64,000 nucleotides of DNA from JBBROS01 sp965260995 (GCA_965260995.1 CBDHCD010000001.1:124001-188000), one strand, 5' to 3'; numbered from the stretch's first letter, positions 10,715 through 19,309 are shown. Made by a program: numbers and translations. Notes: generated from the sequence alone by a model not told the origin.

Positions 10715-11622
10715 CGCTGCGGGTCGAGCACGTCACGGAGTACGACTACGCCGACCCGGTCGAGCTGGCAGCGCACATGACACACCTGCGGCCGCGGTCG
10801 CTGCCGTGGCAGCGGGTGCTGCACTACGCGCTGCGGGCCGAGCCGGCGCCGAGCCGGGTGCGGTGGGGCGAGGACCATTTCGGCAACCCGGTCGCCTGGC
10901 TGTTCCTCGACCGGCCGCACCGCTTCCTGCGGGTGACGGCGGAGGCGCTGGTGGCGATCGAGGCGCGGCCGGTCCCGGACGCGGCGGCGACGCCGGCGTG
11001 GGAGGAGGTCGCCGCCCTGGCGCGGCGGCCGGCGGCGGCGCGCGAGGTGGCGGAGTTCGTGTTCGGCAGCACCCGCGCGCCGCTCGACGCCGACGTGCGG
11101 GCGTACGCGGCGCACAGCTTCCCGCCCGGGCGGCCGGTGCTGATCGCGCTCCTGAACCTGATGGGCCGCATCCGGCAGGAGTTCCGCTTCGACCCGGAGG
11201 TGACGACGGTCTCGACCACGGTGGCGCGGGTGCTGCAACTCAGGGCCGGGGTGTGCCAGGATTTCGCGCACCTGATGATCGCCGGGCTGCGCGGACTCGG
11301 GCTGCCGGCGCGCTACGCGTCGGGCTACCTGCGGACGCTGCCGCCGCCGGGCCAGGCGCGGCTGCGCGGCGCGGACCAGTCGCACGCCTGGGTGTCGTGC
11401 TGGCTCGGCCCGGCGCACGGCTGGATTGGCCTCGACCCGACCAACGACGTGGTGGCGACGGACGGGCACGTCTGGCTCGGCTGGGGGCGGGACTACGGCG
11501 ACGTCAGCCCGATCCGCGGCATCCTGCTCGGCGGCGGTCGTCATTCGCTGCGCGTGAGCGTGGACATCGAGCCGGACGCGGAAGGCGCGGTGTTGACCCC
11601 GCCGCGCCAGCCGGTAGCGTGA
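10711..11622 (+). CDS. Transglutaminase-like protein (second of two)
   Basis: About 303 residues. The N-terminal beta region is followed by the transglutaminase core, with triad C182 in GVCQDFAHLM, H225 in SHAWVSCW and D242 in GLDPTND. It begins inside the stop of the ATP-grasp/alpha-E gene (ATGA). Together with the gene at 7407 it brackets the amidoligase, a conserved arrangement in proteobacteria and actinobacteria predicted to make, modify or remove a peptide linkage. No signal peptide is seen, so the set probably works in the cytoplasm. Confidence 0.87.
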   Translation: MTLRVEHVTEYDYADPVELAAHMTHLRPRSLPWQRVLHYALRAEPAPSRVRWGEDHFGNPVAWLFLDRPHRFLRVTAEALVAIEARPVPDAAATPAWEEVAALARRPAAAREVAEFVFGSTRAPLDADVRAYAAHSFPPGRPVLIALLNLMGRIRQEFRFDPEVTTVSTTVARVLQLRAGVCQDFAHLMIAGLRGLGLPARYASGYLRTLPPPGQARLRGADQSHAWVSCWLGPAHGWIGLDPTNDVVATDGHVWLGWGRDYGDVSPIRGILLGGGRHSLRVSVDIEPDAEGAVLTPPRQPVA

Positions 11623-11654
11623 GCGGGCGCCGACACCGCGAAGGAGGGTACGCC

Positions 11655-12587
11655 ATGCGCCAGAACAGGGTCCTGCCGGCGTTGGCCGCGATGATGCTGG
11701 CGCCGTTGCTGGCGGACGGGGCGGCGAGTGGACGGGCCTGGGCGGCGGAGGCGGGGTTGTGGCCGTTGTGGGAGCAGACGCTCAGCCGGGCCAAGTACAT
11801 CGATCTCACGCACACGATCACGCCGGGAACGCCGGTCTGGCACGGGTTCGGGCCGTCGCGGTTCGCGCCGACGGTCGATCCGAAGACCGGCAAGGCCTAC
11901 ACGTACGAGGCGGACGGGTTCGAGGCGACGCAGTACGACCTGTCCACGGACCAGCTCGGGACGCAGCTCGACCCGCCGGCGCATTGGGCGCCGGAGTACC
12001 CGTCAATCGACGAGCTGCCGCCGACCTACGCCATCCGGCCGCTGGTGGTAATCTCGATCGTGGACAAGGTCCAGGGCGACCGCGGCTACCACCTGCAGGT
12101 CGAGGACGTGAAGGCGTTCGAGGCGGAGCACGGCGCGATCCCGGCCGGGTCGGTGGTGTTCGTGCGGTCCGACTGGTCCAAGCGCTGGCCGGACCCGGCG
12201 CTGGCGGCGGAAACCGAGTTCCCCGGCGTGTCGCTGGCGGCGCTGCGATACCTGCACCTCGAACGGCACATCCTGATGCACGGCCACGAGCCGCTCGACA
12301 CCGACACGACGCCGACCTTGGAAGGCGAGGCGTGGCTGATGCACCACGGCTACGCGCAGGCGGAAGGGGTGGCGCACCTCGACCAGGTGGCGGCGGTCGG
12401 CTGCTTGGTGTCGATCGGCTATCCCAAGTTCAAGGGCGGCACGGGCGGCTACGCGCGCTACGTGGCGATCTGCCCGGCGGACTGGGCCGAGGGCGTGACG
12501 CCGGGGCCGGGCGACGCGCCACTGCCGAAATCGGACCGGCCGCTGCGCTGGGACAAGGAGGCGGGCAGCCGCACGCGGGGGCGTTGA
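11655..12587 (+). CDS. Exported cyclase-family (kynurenine formamidase-like) metal hydrolase
   Basis: About 310 residues. A strong AAGGAGG ribosome-binding site (11640-11646) precedes the ATG at 11655. A signal peptide is likely (VLPALAAMMLAPLLADG, cleavage near AWAAEA at about residue 30). The mature part has the cyclase-family features IDLTHTITPGTPVW and LGTQLDPPAHW, the latter standing where the family metal-binding HxGTHxDxPxH motif lies. Here it reads QLGTQLDPPAH, so the first histidines are replaced and metal binding may be altered. Related proteins hydrolyse N-formylkynurenine or cyclic amides; substrate unknown. The 32-base gap after the transglutaminase leaves open whether it belongs to that operon. 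Confidence 0.82.
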   Translation: MRQNRVLPALAAMMLAPLLADGAASGRAWAAEAGLWPLWEQTLSRAKYIDLTHTITPGTPVWHGFGPSRFAPTVDPKTGKAYTYEADGFEATQYDLSTDQLGTQLDPPAHWAPEYPSIDELPPTYAIRPLVVISIVDKVQGDRGYHLQVEDVKAFEAEHGAIPAGSVVFVRSDWSKRWPDPALAAETEFPGVSLAALRYLHLERHILMHGHEPLDTDTTPTLEGEAWLMHHGYAQAEGVAHLDQVAAVGCLVSIGYPKFKGGTGGYARYVAICPADWAEGVTPGPGDAPLPKSDRPLRWDKEAGSRTRGR

Positions 12588-12594
12588 AGCCTGC

Positions 12595-12616
12595 TCCGTG
12601 CCGATCGGCGCACGGA
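12595..12616 (+). terminator. Possible stem-loop after the cyclase gene
   Basis: A 7-bp perfect stem (tccgtgc with gcacgga) and an 8-base loop begin 8 bases past the stop at 12587. No T-run follows, so intrinsic termination is uncertain. The remaining bases to 12711, between convergent genes, show nothing else. Confidence 0.35.
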
Positions 12617-12711
12617 CCAGGCCCTAAAGCACCTTCGGGCCGAGCCAACTCGCGCGACCCGATGGAATGCCCGTCAGAACGATAGGCCGGAGCATGTCCG
12701 GCGTGAGCCGT

Positions 12712-13125
12712 TCAGCTCGACGCGCCGGGGGCGATCTCGTGATCGGACTGCTCCGGGCCGGGGTGGCCGGTCTGGACCGTCAGCACGCGGCAACCGTCCT
12801 TGGTGGAGTGGGGGCCGTGCACGACGCCGGCGGCGTGAGTGATGTAGCCGCCCGGGCCGAACTCCGCGCCGTCGTTGACCAGCACGCCTTCCAGCACGTA
12901 GTGCGCCTCGCTGAAGCCCTGGTGGGAATGGGCGGCGATGCTGGTGCCGGGCTTGAGGTGGATGATGGAGGCGACGAGACCGAGGGCGGGGTCGGCGTTG
13001 ATGAGGTGGGCCAGGACGCCGTCGGCGGGCTCGGCGCCCGGGATCTTCATGTTGACCTCCTGGGCGTGGGCGGTTTCGGCGGTGAAGGATTTGCCAGGGG
13101 CGGTCTCGGTCGTTCGGTCGCTCAT
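12712..13125 (-). CDS. Cupin-domain protein
   Basis: About 137 residues with a single cupin barrel. Cupin motif 1 is visible as HSHQGFSEAHYVLEG and motif 2 as GGYITHAAGVVHGPHS, supplying His and Glu metal ligands. The start was set at the ATG at 13125 because it follows GAGGAAA and gives MSDRTTE; a longer frame upstream is not supported. Small cupins of this type bind a metal and act as dioxygenases, isomerases or sensors; the substrate cannot be told. It stands alone, convergent with the cyclase gene. Confidence 0.8.
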   Translation of the reverse strand: MSDRTTETAPGKSFTAETAHAQEVNMKIPGAEPADGVLAHLINADPALGLVASIIHLKPGTSIAAHSHQGFSEAHYVLEGVLVNDGAEFGPGGYITHAAGVVHGPHSTKDGCRVLTVQTGHPGPEQSDHEIAPGASS

Positions 13126-13257
13126 GGTCGGCGGTTTCCTCGAAGCTGTCGGCCAGGGTGGCCGGTGCGGCAGGTTAAAGCACATCCCGGCCCGGCGGCC
13201 ACGCCTTGACGCGGGTCCGCTCGACAGGCCGGGCGGCAGGCGCGCGGCGGCGGGGCG

Positions 13258-13797
13258 TCAGGGTTCGAAGCGGGTGACGGCCCCGTAGGCGATGCTGGCG
13301 GCGATGGCGTCCAGGAGCGGCACGCCGGCGGCGAGGTGCAGCAGGCAGCGGATCGGGCCGGCGTGGGTGACGACCAGGGTGGTGTCGGACGAGCTGGCGA
13401 TGCCGGTCCAGGCGCGGCGCAGGCGGGCCAGCACCTGCTCGACGCTCTCGCCGCCGCCGGGTCGGTAGCGGAGGGGGTCGGCGGCCCAGGCGTCGATCTC
13501 GGGCCGGGGCAAGGCGGACCAGAGGCGGCCTTCCCAGGCGCCGAAATCCATCTCCTGCAGGCGGTCGTCGGCGTGCAAGGGCGCGCCGGTGCGGGCGGCG
13601 ACGGCGCGGGCGACCAGGAGGGCGCGGCTGGACGGGCTGGTGACGATGCGCTCCACCGGGTCGGCGGCGGCGCGGATCAGGGCGGCGGCGCCGATTTCGG
13701 GCGGTTCGGCGAGCGGCACGTCGGTGCGGCCGTAGCAGATGCGGCCGGGCACGCGCGGGCGGGGGTGCCGGGCGGCGAGAATTAGGCCGCGCGCCAT
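13258..13797 (-). CDS. cobC: Histidine phosphatase family protein, probable alpha-ribazole phosphatase
   Basis: About 179 residues. The N terminus has the phosphatase histidine in AARHPRPRVPGRICYGRTDV, with RHP where many relatives have RHG. A second motif lies in SPSSRALLVARAVAA, the acid in EMDFGAWEG and the second histidine in VVTHAGPIRCLL. Position last in a cobT-cobS chain supports removal of the 5'-phosphate of alpha-ribazole or adenosylcobalamin phosphate. The ATG at 13797 lies 16 bases inside the end of cobS. Function as CobC is from context and family, not proven. Confidence 0.75.
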   Translation of the reverse strand: MARGLILAARHPRPRVPGRICYGRTDVPLAEPPEIGAAALIRAAADPVERIVTSPSSRALLVARAVAARTGAPLHADDRLQEMDFGAWEGRLWSALPRPEIDAWAADPLRYRPGGGESVEQVLARLRRAWTGIASSSDTTLVVTHAGPIRCLLHLAAGVPLLDAIAASIAYGAVTRFEP

Positions 13798-14525
13798 AGC
13801 GCCGCGAGCAGGATGGCGGCCTCCGTCAGCTGCTGCGTGGCGCCCAGGGTGTCGCCGGTGTAGCCGCCGAGGCGGCGGCGGACGTAGAGACCAAACAGCA
13901 GGGCGGCCAGGGCGGACAGGCCGAAGGCGGGGACGGCGCGAGGGCCGAGCAGGAGCAGCGGCGGCAAGCCGCAGAGGGCGGCGACGGCGAGGTCGATGGG
14001 CGCGGGGCCGGCGATGCCGCCGGCCATGCCGTCGGGACGCGCGTAGGGCAGCAGCGCCGGGGGCAGCACGGCCCAGAAGCGGCTGGCGGCGTGGCCGGCG
14101 ACGAGCGCCGCGCCGGGGTTGGGCAGGGCGGCGAGGCAGGCGAGCTTGGCGGCCAGCACGGCGACGAGGGCCAGGACGCCGAACGCGCCGACGCGGCTGT
14201 CGCGCATGATGCGGAGCGCGTCGTCGCGGGCGCGGCCGCCGAACAGGCCGTCGGCGCTGTCGGCCAGGCCGTCCTCGTGCAGCGCCCCGGTGAGCAGCAG
14301 GGTGGTGGCCAGGGCGAGCACGGCGGCGGCGGCGGGCGGCAGGCCGGCCGAGGCCAGGGCGAACGCGGCGGCTGCGGCGAGGCCGATGCCGATGCCGACC
14401 AGGGGCATGTAGCGGGTGGCCCGGCGCAGGGATCCGGGTTCGTGCGCGACCGTGACCGGGATCCGGGTCAGGGCCTGGGCGGCGACGAGGACGAGCGCCC
14501 ATTCGCGGTGGAGCCGGTCAGGCAA
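13782..14525 (-). CDS. cobS: Adenosylcobinamide-GDP ribazoletransferase (cobalamin synthase)
   Basis: About 247 residues, hydrophobic throughout with several membrane segments. The family signature HEDGLADSADGLFGG, with its aspartates for Mg/nucleotide binding, lies near residue 82, and DALRIMRDSRVGAFG follows. It joins adenosylcobinamide-GDP to alpha-ribazole in the inner membrane. The most probable start is TTG at 14525, overlapping the last codons of cobT (stop at 14518). Length and motifs are ordinary for the family. Confidence 0.9.
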   Translation of the reverse strand: MPDRLHREWALVLVAAQALTRIPVTVAHEPGSLRRATRYMPLVGIGIGLAAAAAFALASAGLPPAAAAVLALATTLLLTGALHEDGLADSADGLFGGRARDDALRIMRDSRVGAFGVLALVAVLAAKLACLAALPNPGAALVAGHAASRFWAVLPPALLPYARPDGMAGGIAGPAPIDLAVAALCGLPPLLLLGPRAVPAFGLSALAALLFGLYVRRRLGGYTGDTLGATQQLTEAAILLAALWRAA

Positions 14526-15528
14526 GGTCGGCCAGGTCGGCCATGCCGTCGAGCAGGCTGGCGGCGGCGCGGAGCAGCGGGATGGCGAGGGCGGCGCCGG
14601 TGCCCTCGCCGAGGCGCAGGCCGAGGTCGAGCAGCGGGGCGGCGGACAGGTGGGCCAGCATGGCGTCGTGGCCGGGCTCGGCGGAGCGGTGGGCGAAGAC
14701 GCAGGCGGCGAGGCAGGCGGGGTCGATGGCGTGGGCGACCAGGAGGGCGGCGGTGACGATGACGCCGTCGACGACGACGCAGACGCGGCGGCGGGCAGCG
14801 CCGAGGATCGCGCCGGCGAGCATGGCGATCTCGAAGCCGCCGTACTCGGCCAGGGCCGCCTCGGGGGGCAAGCGGCCGGGGGTGCGGGCGGCGGCGGCCT
14901 CGACCAGGCCCTGCTTGCGGCGCAGCCCGGCGTCGTCCAGCCCCGCGCCGCGGCCGACCCGGAGCGGCAGGCCGGCGAACTTGTGGGCGAGCAGGGCGGC
15001 GCTGGCGGTGTTGCCGATGCCCATTTCGCCGAGCGCCAGCACGGTCGTCCCTTCGTCGGCGAGGCGGTCGACGAGGCCGGCGGCGGCGGCGAGCGCCTGC
15101 CGCGCCTGGGCGGGGGTCATGGCCGGGCCGCGGGTCCAGTCCTGGGTGCCGGGAGCGATCTTGGCCGGGATCAGGCCGGGGTGGGGCGCGAGGTCGGCGG
15201 CGACGCCGGCGTCCACGACCAGGAGTCGCGCGCCGGCCTGGGCGGCGAACAGGTTGATGGCCGCCCGGCCTCCCAGGTAGGCCCCGACCATGGCGGCGGT
15301 GACCGCCGAGGGGTAGGCCGAGATCCCGGCGGCGGCCGCGCCGTGGTCGGCGGCGAACACCAGAACGGTGGGGCGCGTCACCGCCGGGCGCAGGGTGCCC
15401 TGGATCAGGCCGAGGGTGACGGCCAGGTCCTCCAGGCGGCCGAGCGAGCCGAGGGGCTTGGCCTTGCGGTCGAGGGCTTGGCGAAGCTCGGCGCGAAGCC
15501 CTGGGTGGCCTTCCGGGTCGGGGGTCAT
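14518..15528 (-). CDS. cobT: Nicotinate-nucleotide--dimethylbenzimidazole phosphoribosyltransferase
   Basis: About 336 residues, the normal length. Features include KAKPLGSLGRLEDLA near the N terminus, FAADHGAAAAGISAYPS, and LALGEMGIGNTASAALL. The catalytic glutamate region LRLGEGTGAALA lies near the C terminus. It makes alpha-ribazole 5'-phosphate, the lower-ligand precursor of cobalamin. Its ATG overlaps the stop of the zinc-ribbon gene upstream (ATGA, 15525-15528), placing it in one translationally coupled chain. Confidence 0.93.
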   Translation of the reverse strand: MTPDPEGHPGLRAELRQALDRKAKPLGSLGRLEDLAVTLGLIQGTLRPAVTRPTVLVFAADHGAAAAGISAYPSAVTAAMVGAYLGGRAAINLFAAQAGARLLVVDAGVAADLAPHPGLIPAKIAPGTQDWTRGPAMTPAQARQALAAAAGLVDRLADEGTTVLALGEMGIGNTASAALLAHKFAGLPLRVGRGAGLDDAGLRRKQGLVEAAAARTPGRLPPEAALAEYGGFEIAMLAGAILGAARRRVCVVVDGVIVTAALLVAHAIDPACLAACVFAHRSAEPGHDAMLAHLSAAPLLDLGLRLGEGTGAALAIPLLRAAASLLDGMADLADLA

Positions 15529-16202
15529 CCGCGGCCGAGCAGGCGTTGCCAGAAGGGCTTGGAACCCGCCTTGCCGTGCGAGGCGTGGGGCGTGCGGGCG
15601 GGCGGGCGGAGGGCGCTCGACATTAGGTGGCGGGCGGCGTCGCGGGCGGCGATGACGCTGCGCTGGTAGGCGAGGACGGCGCGGTCGGTGTCATCGAGGC
15701 CGGGCCGGGCGAGCAGGCGGGCGGCCTGGGCGTCGGCGGCGTCGAAGGCGGCGGCGCGGCGGAGCACGTCCACGAGGCGCAGGGCGTCCTGATGAGTCGG
15801 GCCTTCGCCCCAGAGGGCGGCGGCGCGCAGGCGCAAGGCGGCGGCGTCCTGCCCGGCGTCGTCGAGCGCCCAGGCGGCGTGCAGCACGGATTCGGCGGCG
15901 TCGGACAAGTCGCCCGCCGCTTCGCAAAGGAGGGCGTGGCGTAGGAACGCGCGCCCCGGCGCGGAACCGGACAGGGCGCGGTAGGCGTCGGTCGCCACCG
16001 TGTCGCGTGATCCGGCCGGGGGGCAGGCGAGGTCGGGAGCGGACAAGCCGCAACGGCGGCAGGTCGCCACCCAGCGCGGCAGGGTGGAGCGGGTCGGCTC
16101 GCCGGGGCGCAGGTCGAGGTCGGGAGCCAGCTCGGGCGGCGGGGCCTGGAACGGCGGGCGGGCGGGCGTGCCGCAGTTGGCGCAGGCGCGGGCGGCGCTC
16201 AC
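15525..16202 (-). CDS. Uncharacterised zinc-ribbon protein in the cob chain
   Basis: About 225 residues; I do not recognise a named family. The N-terminal 75 residues contain two cysteine pairs, CANCG and CRRCG, about 48 residues apart, as in a zinc ribbon. A further Cys in LACPP follows. The rest is alanine-rich and helical, with LLCEAAGDLSDAAESVLHAAWALDD resembling a TPR-like pair of helices, then a basic C terminus. Its GTG start overlaps the stop of the aminotransferase (GTGA, 16199-16202) and its stop overlaps cobT (ATGA). This arrangement suggests coordinated production with cobalamin lower-ligand enzymes. Confidence 0.65.
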   Translation of the reverse strand: MSAARACANCGTPARPPFQAPPPELAPDLDLRPGEPTRSTLPRWVATCRRCGLSAPDLACPPAGSRDTVATDAYRALSGSAPGRAFLRHALLCEAAGDLSDAAESVLHAAWALDDAGQDAAALRLRAAALWGEGPTHQDALRLVDVLRRAAAFDAADAQAARLLARPGLDDTDRAVLAYQRSVIAARDAARHLMSSALRPPARTPHASHGKAGSKPFWQRLLGRG

Positions 16203-17341
16203 GCGGCTCGCAGGCCGGCGCGGAGGCGCTGCATGGCGCGGGCCATGCGCGCCGGGGTCTGGGCGAAGCACAGGCGCAGGAAGCCCTCGCCACCGGGGCC
16301 GAAGGCGCTGCCGGGCGCGACGGCGACCCCGTGCTCGCGGACCAGGCGCAGCGCCAGGGCGAGGCTGTCCGTCAGGCCGTCGACGCCGACGAAGGCGTAG
16401 AACGCGCCCTCGGGCTCGGCGTAGCGGACGCCGTTCAGCCCGGCCAGGCCCTCGGCCGCGAGGCGGCGGCCTTCGGCGCAATGGGCGCGGAAGCGGGCGA
16501 CGAAGGCGGCGTCGGTGAGGGCGGCCAGCGCGCCGGCCTGGACGAAGGGGGCGGTGCCGGACTGGGTGACCTCCACCACCTCGGCGACCCGCTCGCGGGC
16601 GCCGTCGGGCAGCACCATCCAGCCCAGGCGCCAGCCGGTCATGGCCCAGGTCTTGCTGAAGCTGTTGCACACGATCACGCGGTCGTCCGGCCCGGCGAGG
16701 TCGAGCAGGGAGGGGGCGGCGGGGCGGCCGTCGTAGACCAGGCGGGAATACACCTCGTCGGCGATCAGCCAGGTGCCGCGGCTGCGGCACGAGGCGAGGA
16801 CCGCCGCCAGCTCGTCCGCGGTCGCGGTCCAGCCGGTGGGGTTGTTGGGGGAGTTGAGGATGAGGGCGCGGGCGCCGTCGAGGGCGGCGGCGAGGCGGCC
16901 GAGGTCGAGGCGGAAGCCGCCGGAGGGCAGCGGGTCGAGCGGCACCTGGTCGAGGGCCGCGCCGCGCAGCAGGGCGGCGTTGCCGGGGTTGGGCCAGGCG
17001 GGGGTGTGGACGACGACGCGGTCGCCGGGGCGCACGACGCTTTGCAGCGCGGCGTTGATGGCGGCCATGCCGGAGCTGGTGACCTGGACGCGCGCTTCCT
17101 CGACCGGGCGGGCGTGCAGCGCGGTGAGGTGGCGGGCGAGGGCTTGGCGCAGGGCCGGGACGCCGCGGACGTCGGGGTAGAGGGCATCGCCGCGGGCGAC
17201 GGCGGCTTGCAAGGCTTCGGCCGCGACCTGCGGCGCGGCGTGGTCGCTCTCGCCGAAGCAGAGGAACTCGGTGCCGGGGCAGGCGAAGGCGGCGCGGGCG
17301 ACGGCGACGATGCGCGACGGGGCGAGCTTGACCAAGTCCAT
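16199..17341 (-). CDS. Class I/II pyridoxal-phosphate aminotransferase
   Basis: About 380 residues, fold type I. Visible are the substrate/PLP segment NSPNNPTGW, the aspartate in LIADEVYSRLVYDG, the PLP-lysine motif NSFSKTWAMTGWRLGW, and a C-terminal arginine region GFLRLCFAQ. This is an aspartate-aminotransferase-like enzyme; the amino donor and keto acid are not determinable. The ATG at 17341 is preferred over a longer Pro/Arg-rich frame. It is the first gene of the coupled chain ending in cobC, so a role in making the cobalamin aminopropanol arm is conceivable but unproven. Confidence 0.82.
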   Translation of the reverse strand: MDLVKLAPSRIVAVARAAFACPGTEFLCFGESDHAAPQVAAEALQAAVARGDALYPDVRGVPALRQALARHLTALHARPVEEARVQVTSSGMAAINAALQSVVRPGDRVVVHTPAWPNPGNAALLRGAALDQVPLDPLPSGGFRLDLGRLAAALDGARALILNSPNNPTGWTATADELAAVLASCRSRGTWLIADEVYSRLVYDGRPAAPSLLDLAGPDDRVIVCNSFSKTWAMTGWRLGWMVLPDGARERVAEVVEVTQSGTAPFVQAGALAALTDAAFVARFRAHCAEGRRLAAEGLAGLNGVRYAEPEGAFYAFVGVDGLTDSLALALRLVREHGVAVAPGSAFGPGGEGFLRLCFAQTPARMARAMQRLRAGLRAA

Positions 17342-17519
17342 CACGGGGCGCCCAGGGGCGAGGCGATCGTTGGTCGGCCGTGGCGGGGGAGGGTCAGGGT
17401 TCTCATCTCGGCGTGGCTGGCGGGAGATGTGGGCACGGTCGCCGGCGCGGGTCAACGGCGCAGGGGCGGCGGCGCGAGGACGGCGGCGCGGGGCCGGCGG
17501 CCTGTGGTCGGCGGTACGG

Positions 17520-18065
17520 TCAGCGGGACGGCAGGTCGGCCAGCAGGGGCAGGGCGGCGTCGCGCGGGGAGACGAGCGGGTCGGCGATGGGCCAGGGGAT
17601 GGCGAGGGCCGGGTCGTCCCAGCGCACGCCGCGGGCGAGACCGTCCTGGTGGCGCTCGGTCATCTGGTAGAACAGCTCGGTCGCGTCCTCCAGCGCCTGG
17701 AAGCCGTGGGCGAAGCCCGGGGGGATGTAGAGGGCGTGGCCGTTGGCGGCGGTGAGGTCGGCCGCCGCCCACTGCCCGCGGGTGGGCGAGCCGGGCCGGA
17801 GGTCCACGGCGACGTCGAACGCCGCGCCGCGGACGCAGCGGACCAGCTTGCCTTCCGGGGCGGGGTCGGCTTGCCAGTGCAGGCCACGCAGGGTGCCGCG
17901 GCGGGCGTTGAACGAGGCGTTGCACTGCGGGAAGCGGACCGGCAGGCCGTGGGCGGCGAAGGCTTCGTCGCAGAAGGTGCGGACGAAGTAGCCGCGGGCG
18001 TCGGCGCGGCGCTCGGGCTCAATCAGCCACAGGTGGCCGCCGGGGCCGAGCGGGCGGAGGCGCAT
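17520..18065 (-). CDS. rfbC: dTDP-4-dehydrorhamnose 3,5-epimerase family protein
   Basis: About 181 residues, a cupin-fold epimerase. The family motifs are YFVRTFCDEAF, QCNASFNARRGTLRGLHWQ (catalytic H63), the lysine in GKLVRCVRGAAFDVAVDLR, and YIPPGFAHGFQ followed by ELFYQMTE with the likely acid Tyr. It epimerises C3 and/or C5 of a 4-keto-6-deoxy nucleotide sugar. No dTDP-rhamnose genes are nearby. It overlaps by one base the C-methyltransferase and lies with CDP-glucose genes, so its substrate is more likely a CDP-linked, possibly methylated, 4-keto sugar. Confidence 0.85.
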   Translation of the reverse strand: MRLRPLGPGGHLWLIEPERRADARGYFVRTFCDEAFAAHGLPVRFPQCNASFNARRGTLRGLHWQADPAPEGKLVRCVRGAAFDVAVDLRPGSPTRGQWAAADLTAANGHALYIPPGFAHGFQALEDATELFYQMTERHQDGLARGVRWDDPALAIPWPIADPLVSPRDAALPLLADLPSR

Positions 18066-19309
18066 CAGACGACCTGCAGGCCCGGGATCGGGATGACGAA
18101 CCGCCCGCCCCAGCCGCGCACGGCTCCCATGTGGTCGATGATCTCGTCCTTGAGGTTCCAGGGCAGGATCAGCACGTAGTCGGGCCGGGCTTGCAGGATG
18201 GCGTCGGGGGCGAGGACCGGGATGCGGCTGCCGGGCAGCAGGGTGCCCTGCTTGTGGGGGCTGCGGTCGACGGTGAAGGCGAGCAGGTCGGGGCCGACGC
18301 CGCAGTAGTTCAGCAGCGTGTTGCCCTTGGCCGGCGCGCCGTAGCCGACGACGCGCTCGCCCGCCGCCTGGGCGTCGAGCAGGAAGCGGAGCAGCCCGGC
18401 CTTCACCGCCACCACCTGCCGGGCGAAGTCGCGGTAGACCTCCGGGGCTTCGAGGCCGAACGCCGCTTCCTCGGCCAGGACGGCGGCGACGCCCGGCTCG
18501 CCGGCGTGGCCGGCGGCTGCGTGGCAGGCGAACACGCGCAGGCTGCCGCCGTGGGTCGGCAGCGCGGCGACGTCGAACACGCGCAGGCCGACGCCGGCGA
18601 GGATGCGGCGGACCACGTGCAGGGACAGGTAGGAGAAGTGCTCGTGGTAGATGGTGTCGAACTGGCTGTCCCGCATCAAGCGCAGCAGGTGCGGGAACTC
18701 GAAGGTGGCGACGCCTTCCGGCTTCAGCAGCGTGGCGAAGCCGCCGACGAAGTCGCGCAGATCCGGCACGTGGGCGAGCACGTTGTTGGCGATCATGAGG
18801 TCGGCGGCGTGGCCCATGTCGCGCAGGCGCAGCGCGGTGGCGCGGCCGAAGAAGGCGACCTCGGTCGGGATGCTGCGGGCGGCGGCGACGGCGGCGACGT
18901 TGGCGGCCGGCTCGACGCCGAGCACGCGGCAGCCGCGGCGCTGCGCGTACTGCAGCAGGTAGCCGTCGTTGCTGGCGACCTCCACCACCATCGACTCCGG
19001 GCCGAGGGCGAAGCGGGCGGCCACGGCGTCGACGTAGGCCTCGGCGTGGCGCAGCCAGGAGTCGGCGTAGGACGAGAAGTAGAGGTAGTCGCCGAAGATG
19101 TTGGCGGGCGTTTCGAACTGCTCGAGCTGGACCAGGCGGCAGGCGCTGCACACCCAGGCGTGCAGCGGGTAGGTCGGCTCCATCGCCCGCGCCCGCTCCG
19201 GCGGCACGAAGGCGTTGGACAGCGGCGACATGCCAAGGTCGGCGAGGGTCTCGATCAGGTGGGCGCCGCACAGGCGGCAGGGGCGCGTGGCCGCGGGGGG
19301 ACTGGTCAT
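18065..19309 (-). CDS. SAM-dependent C-methyltransferase acting on nucleotide sugars
   Basis: About 414 residues in three parts. The first is an N-terminal zinc-binding domain with CRLCG and CSACRLVQLEQF cysteine pairs. Next is a central Rossmann methyltransferase with VEVASNDGYLLQYAQRRGCR and a GVEPAAN acidic end. Last is a C-terminal domain with VVGYGAPAKGNTLLNYCG. This layout matches TylCIII/NovU-type sugar C-methyltransferases that add methyl to C3 or C5 of 4-keto-6-deoxysugars. The ATG at 19309 overlaps the rfbG stop (ATGA), and its stop shares a base with the rfbC start. Confidence 0.85.
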   Translation of the reverse strand: MTSPPAATRPCRLCGAHLIETLADLGMSPLSNAFVPPERARAMEPTYPLHAWVCSACRLVQLEQFETPANIFGDYLYFSSYADSWLRHAEAYVDAVAARFALGPESMVVEVASNDGYLLQYAQRRGCRVLGVEPAANVAAVAAARSIPTEVAFFGRATALRLRDMGHAADLMIANNVLAHVPDLRDFVGGFATLLKPEGVATFEFPHLLRLMRDSQFDTIYHEHFSYLSLHVVRRILAGVGLRVFDVAALPTHGGSLRVFACHAAAGHAGEPGVAAVLAEEAAFGLEAPEVYRDFARQVVAVKAGLLRFLLDAQAAGERVVGYGAPAKGNTLLNYCGVGPDLLAFTVDRSPHKQGTLLPGSRIPVLAPDAILQARPDYVLILPWNLKDEIIDHMGAVRGWGGRFVIPIPGLQVV

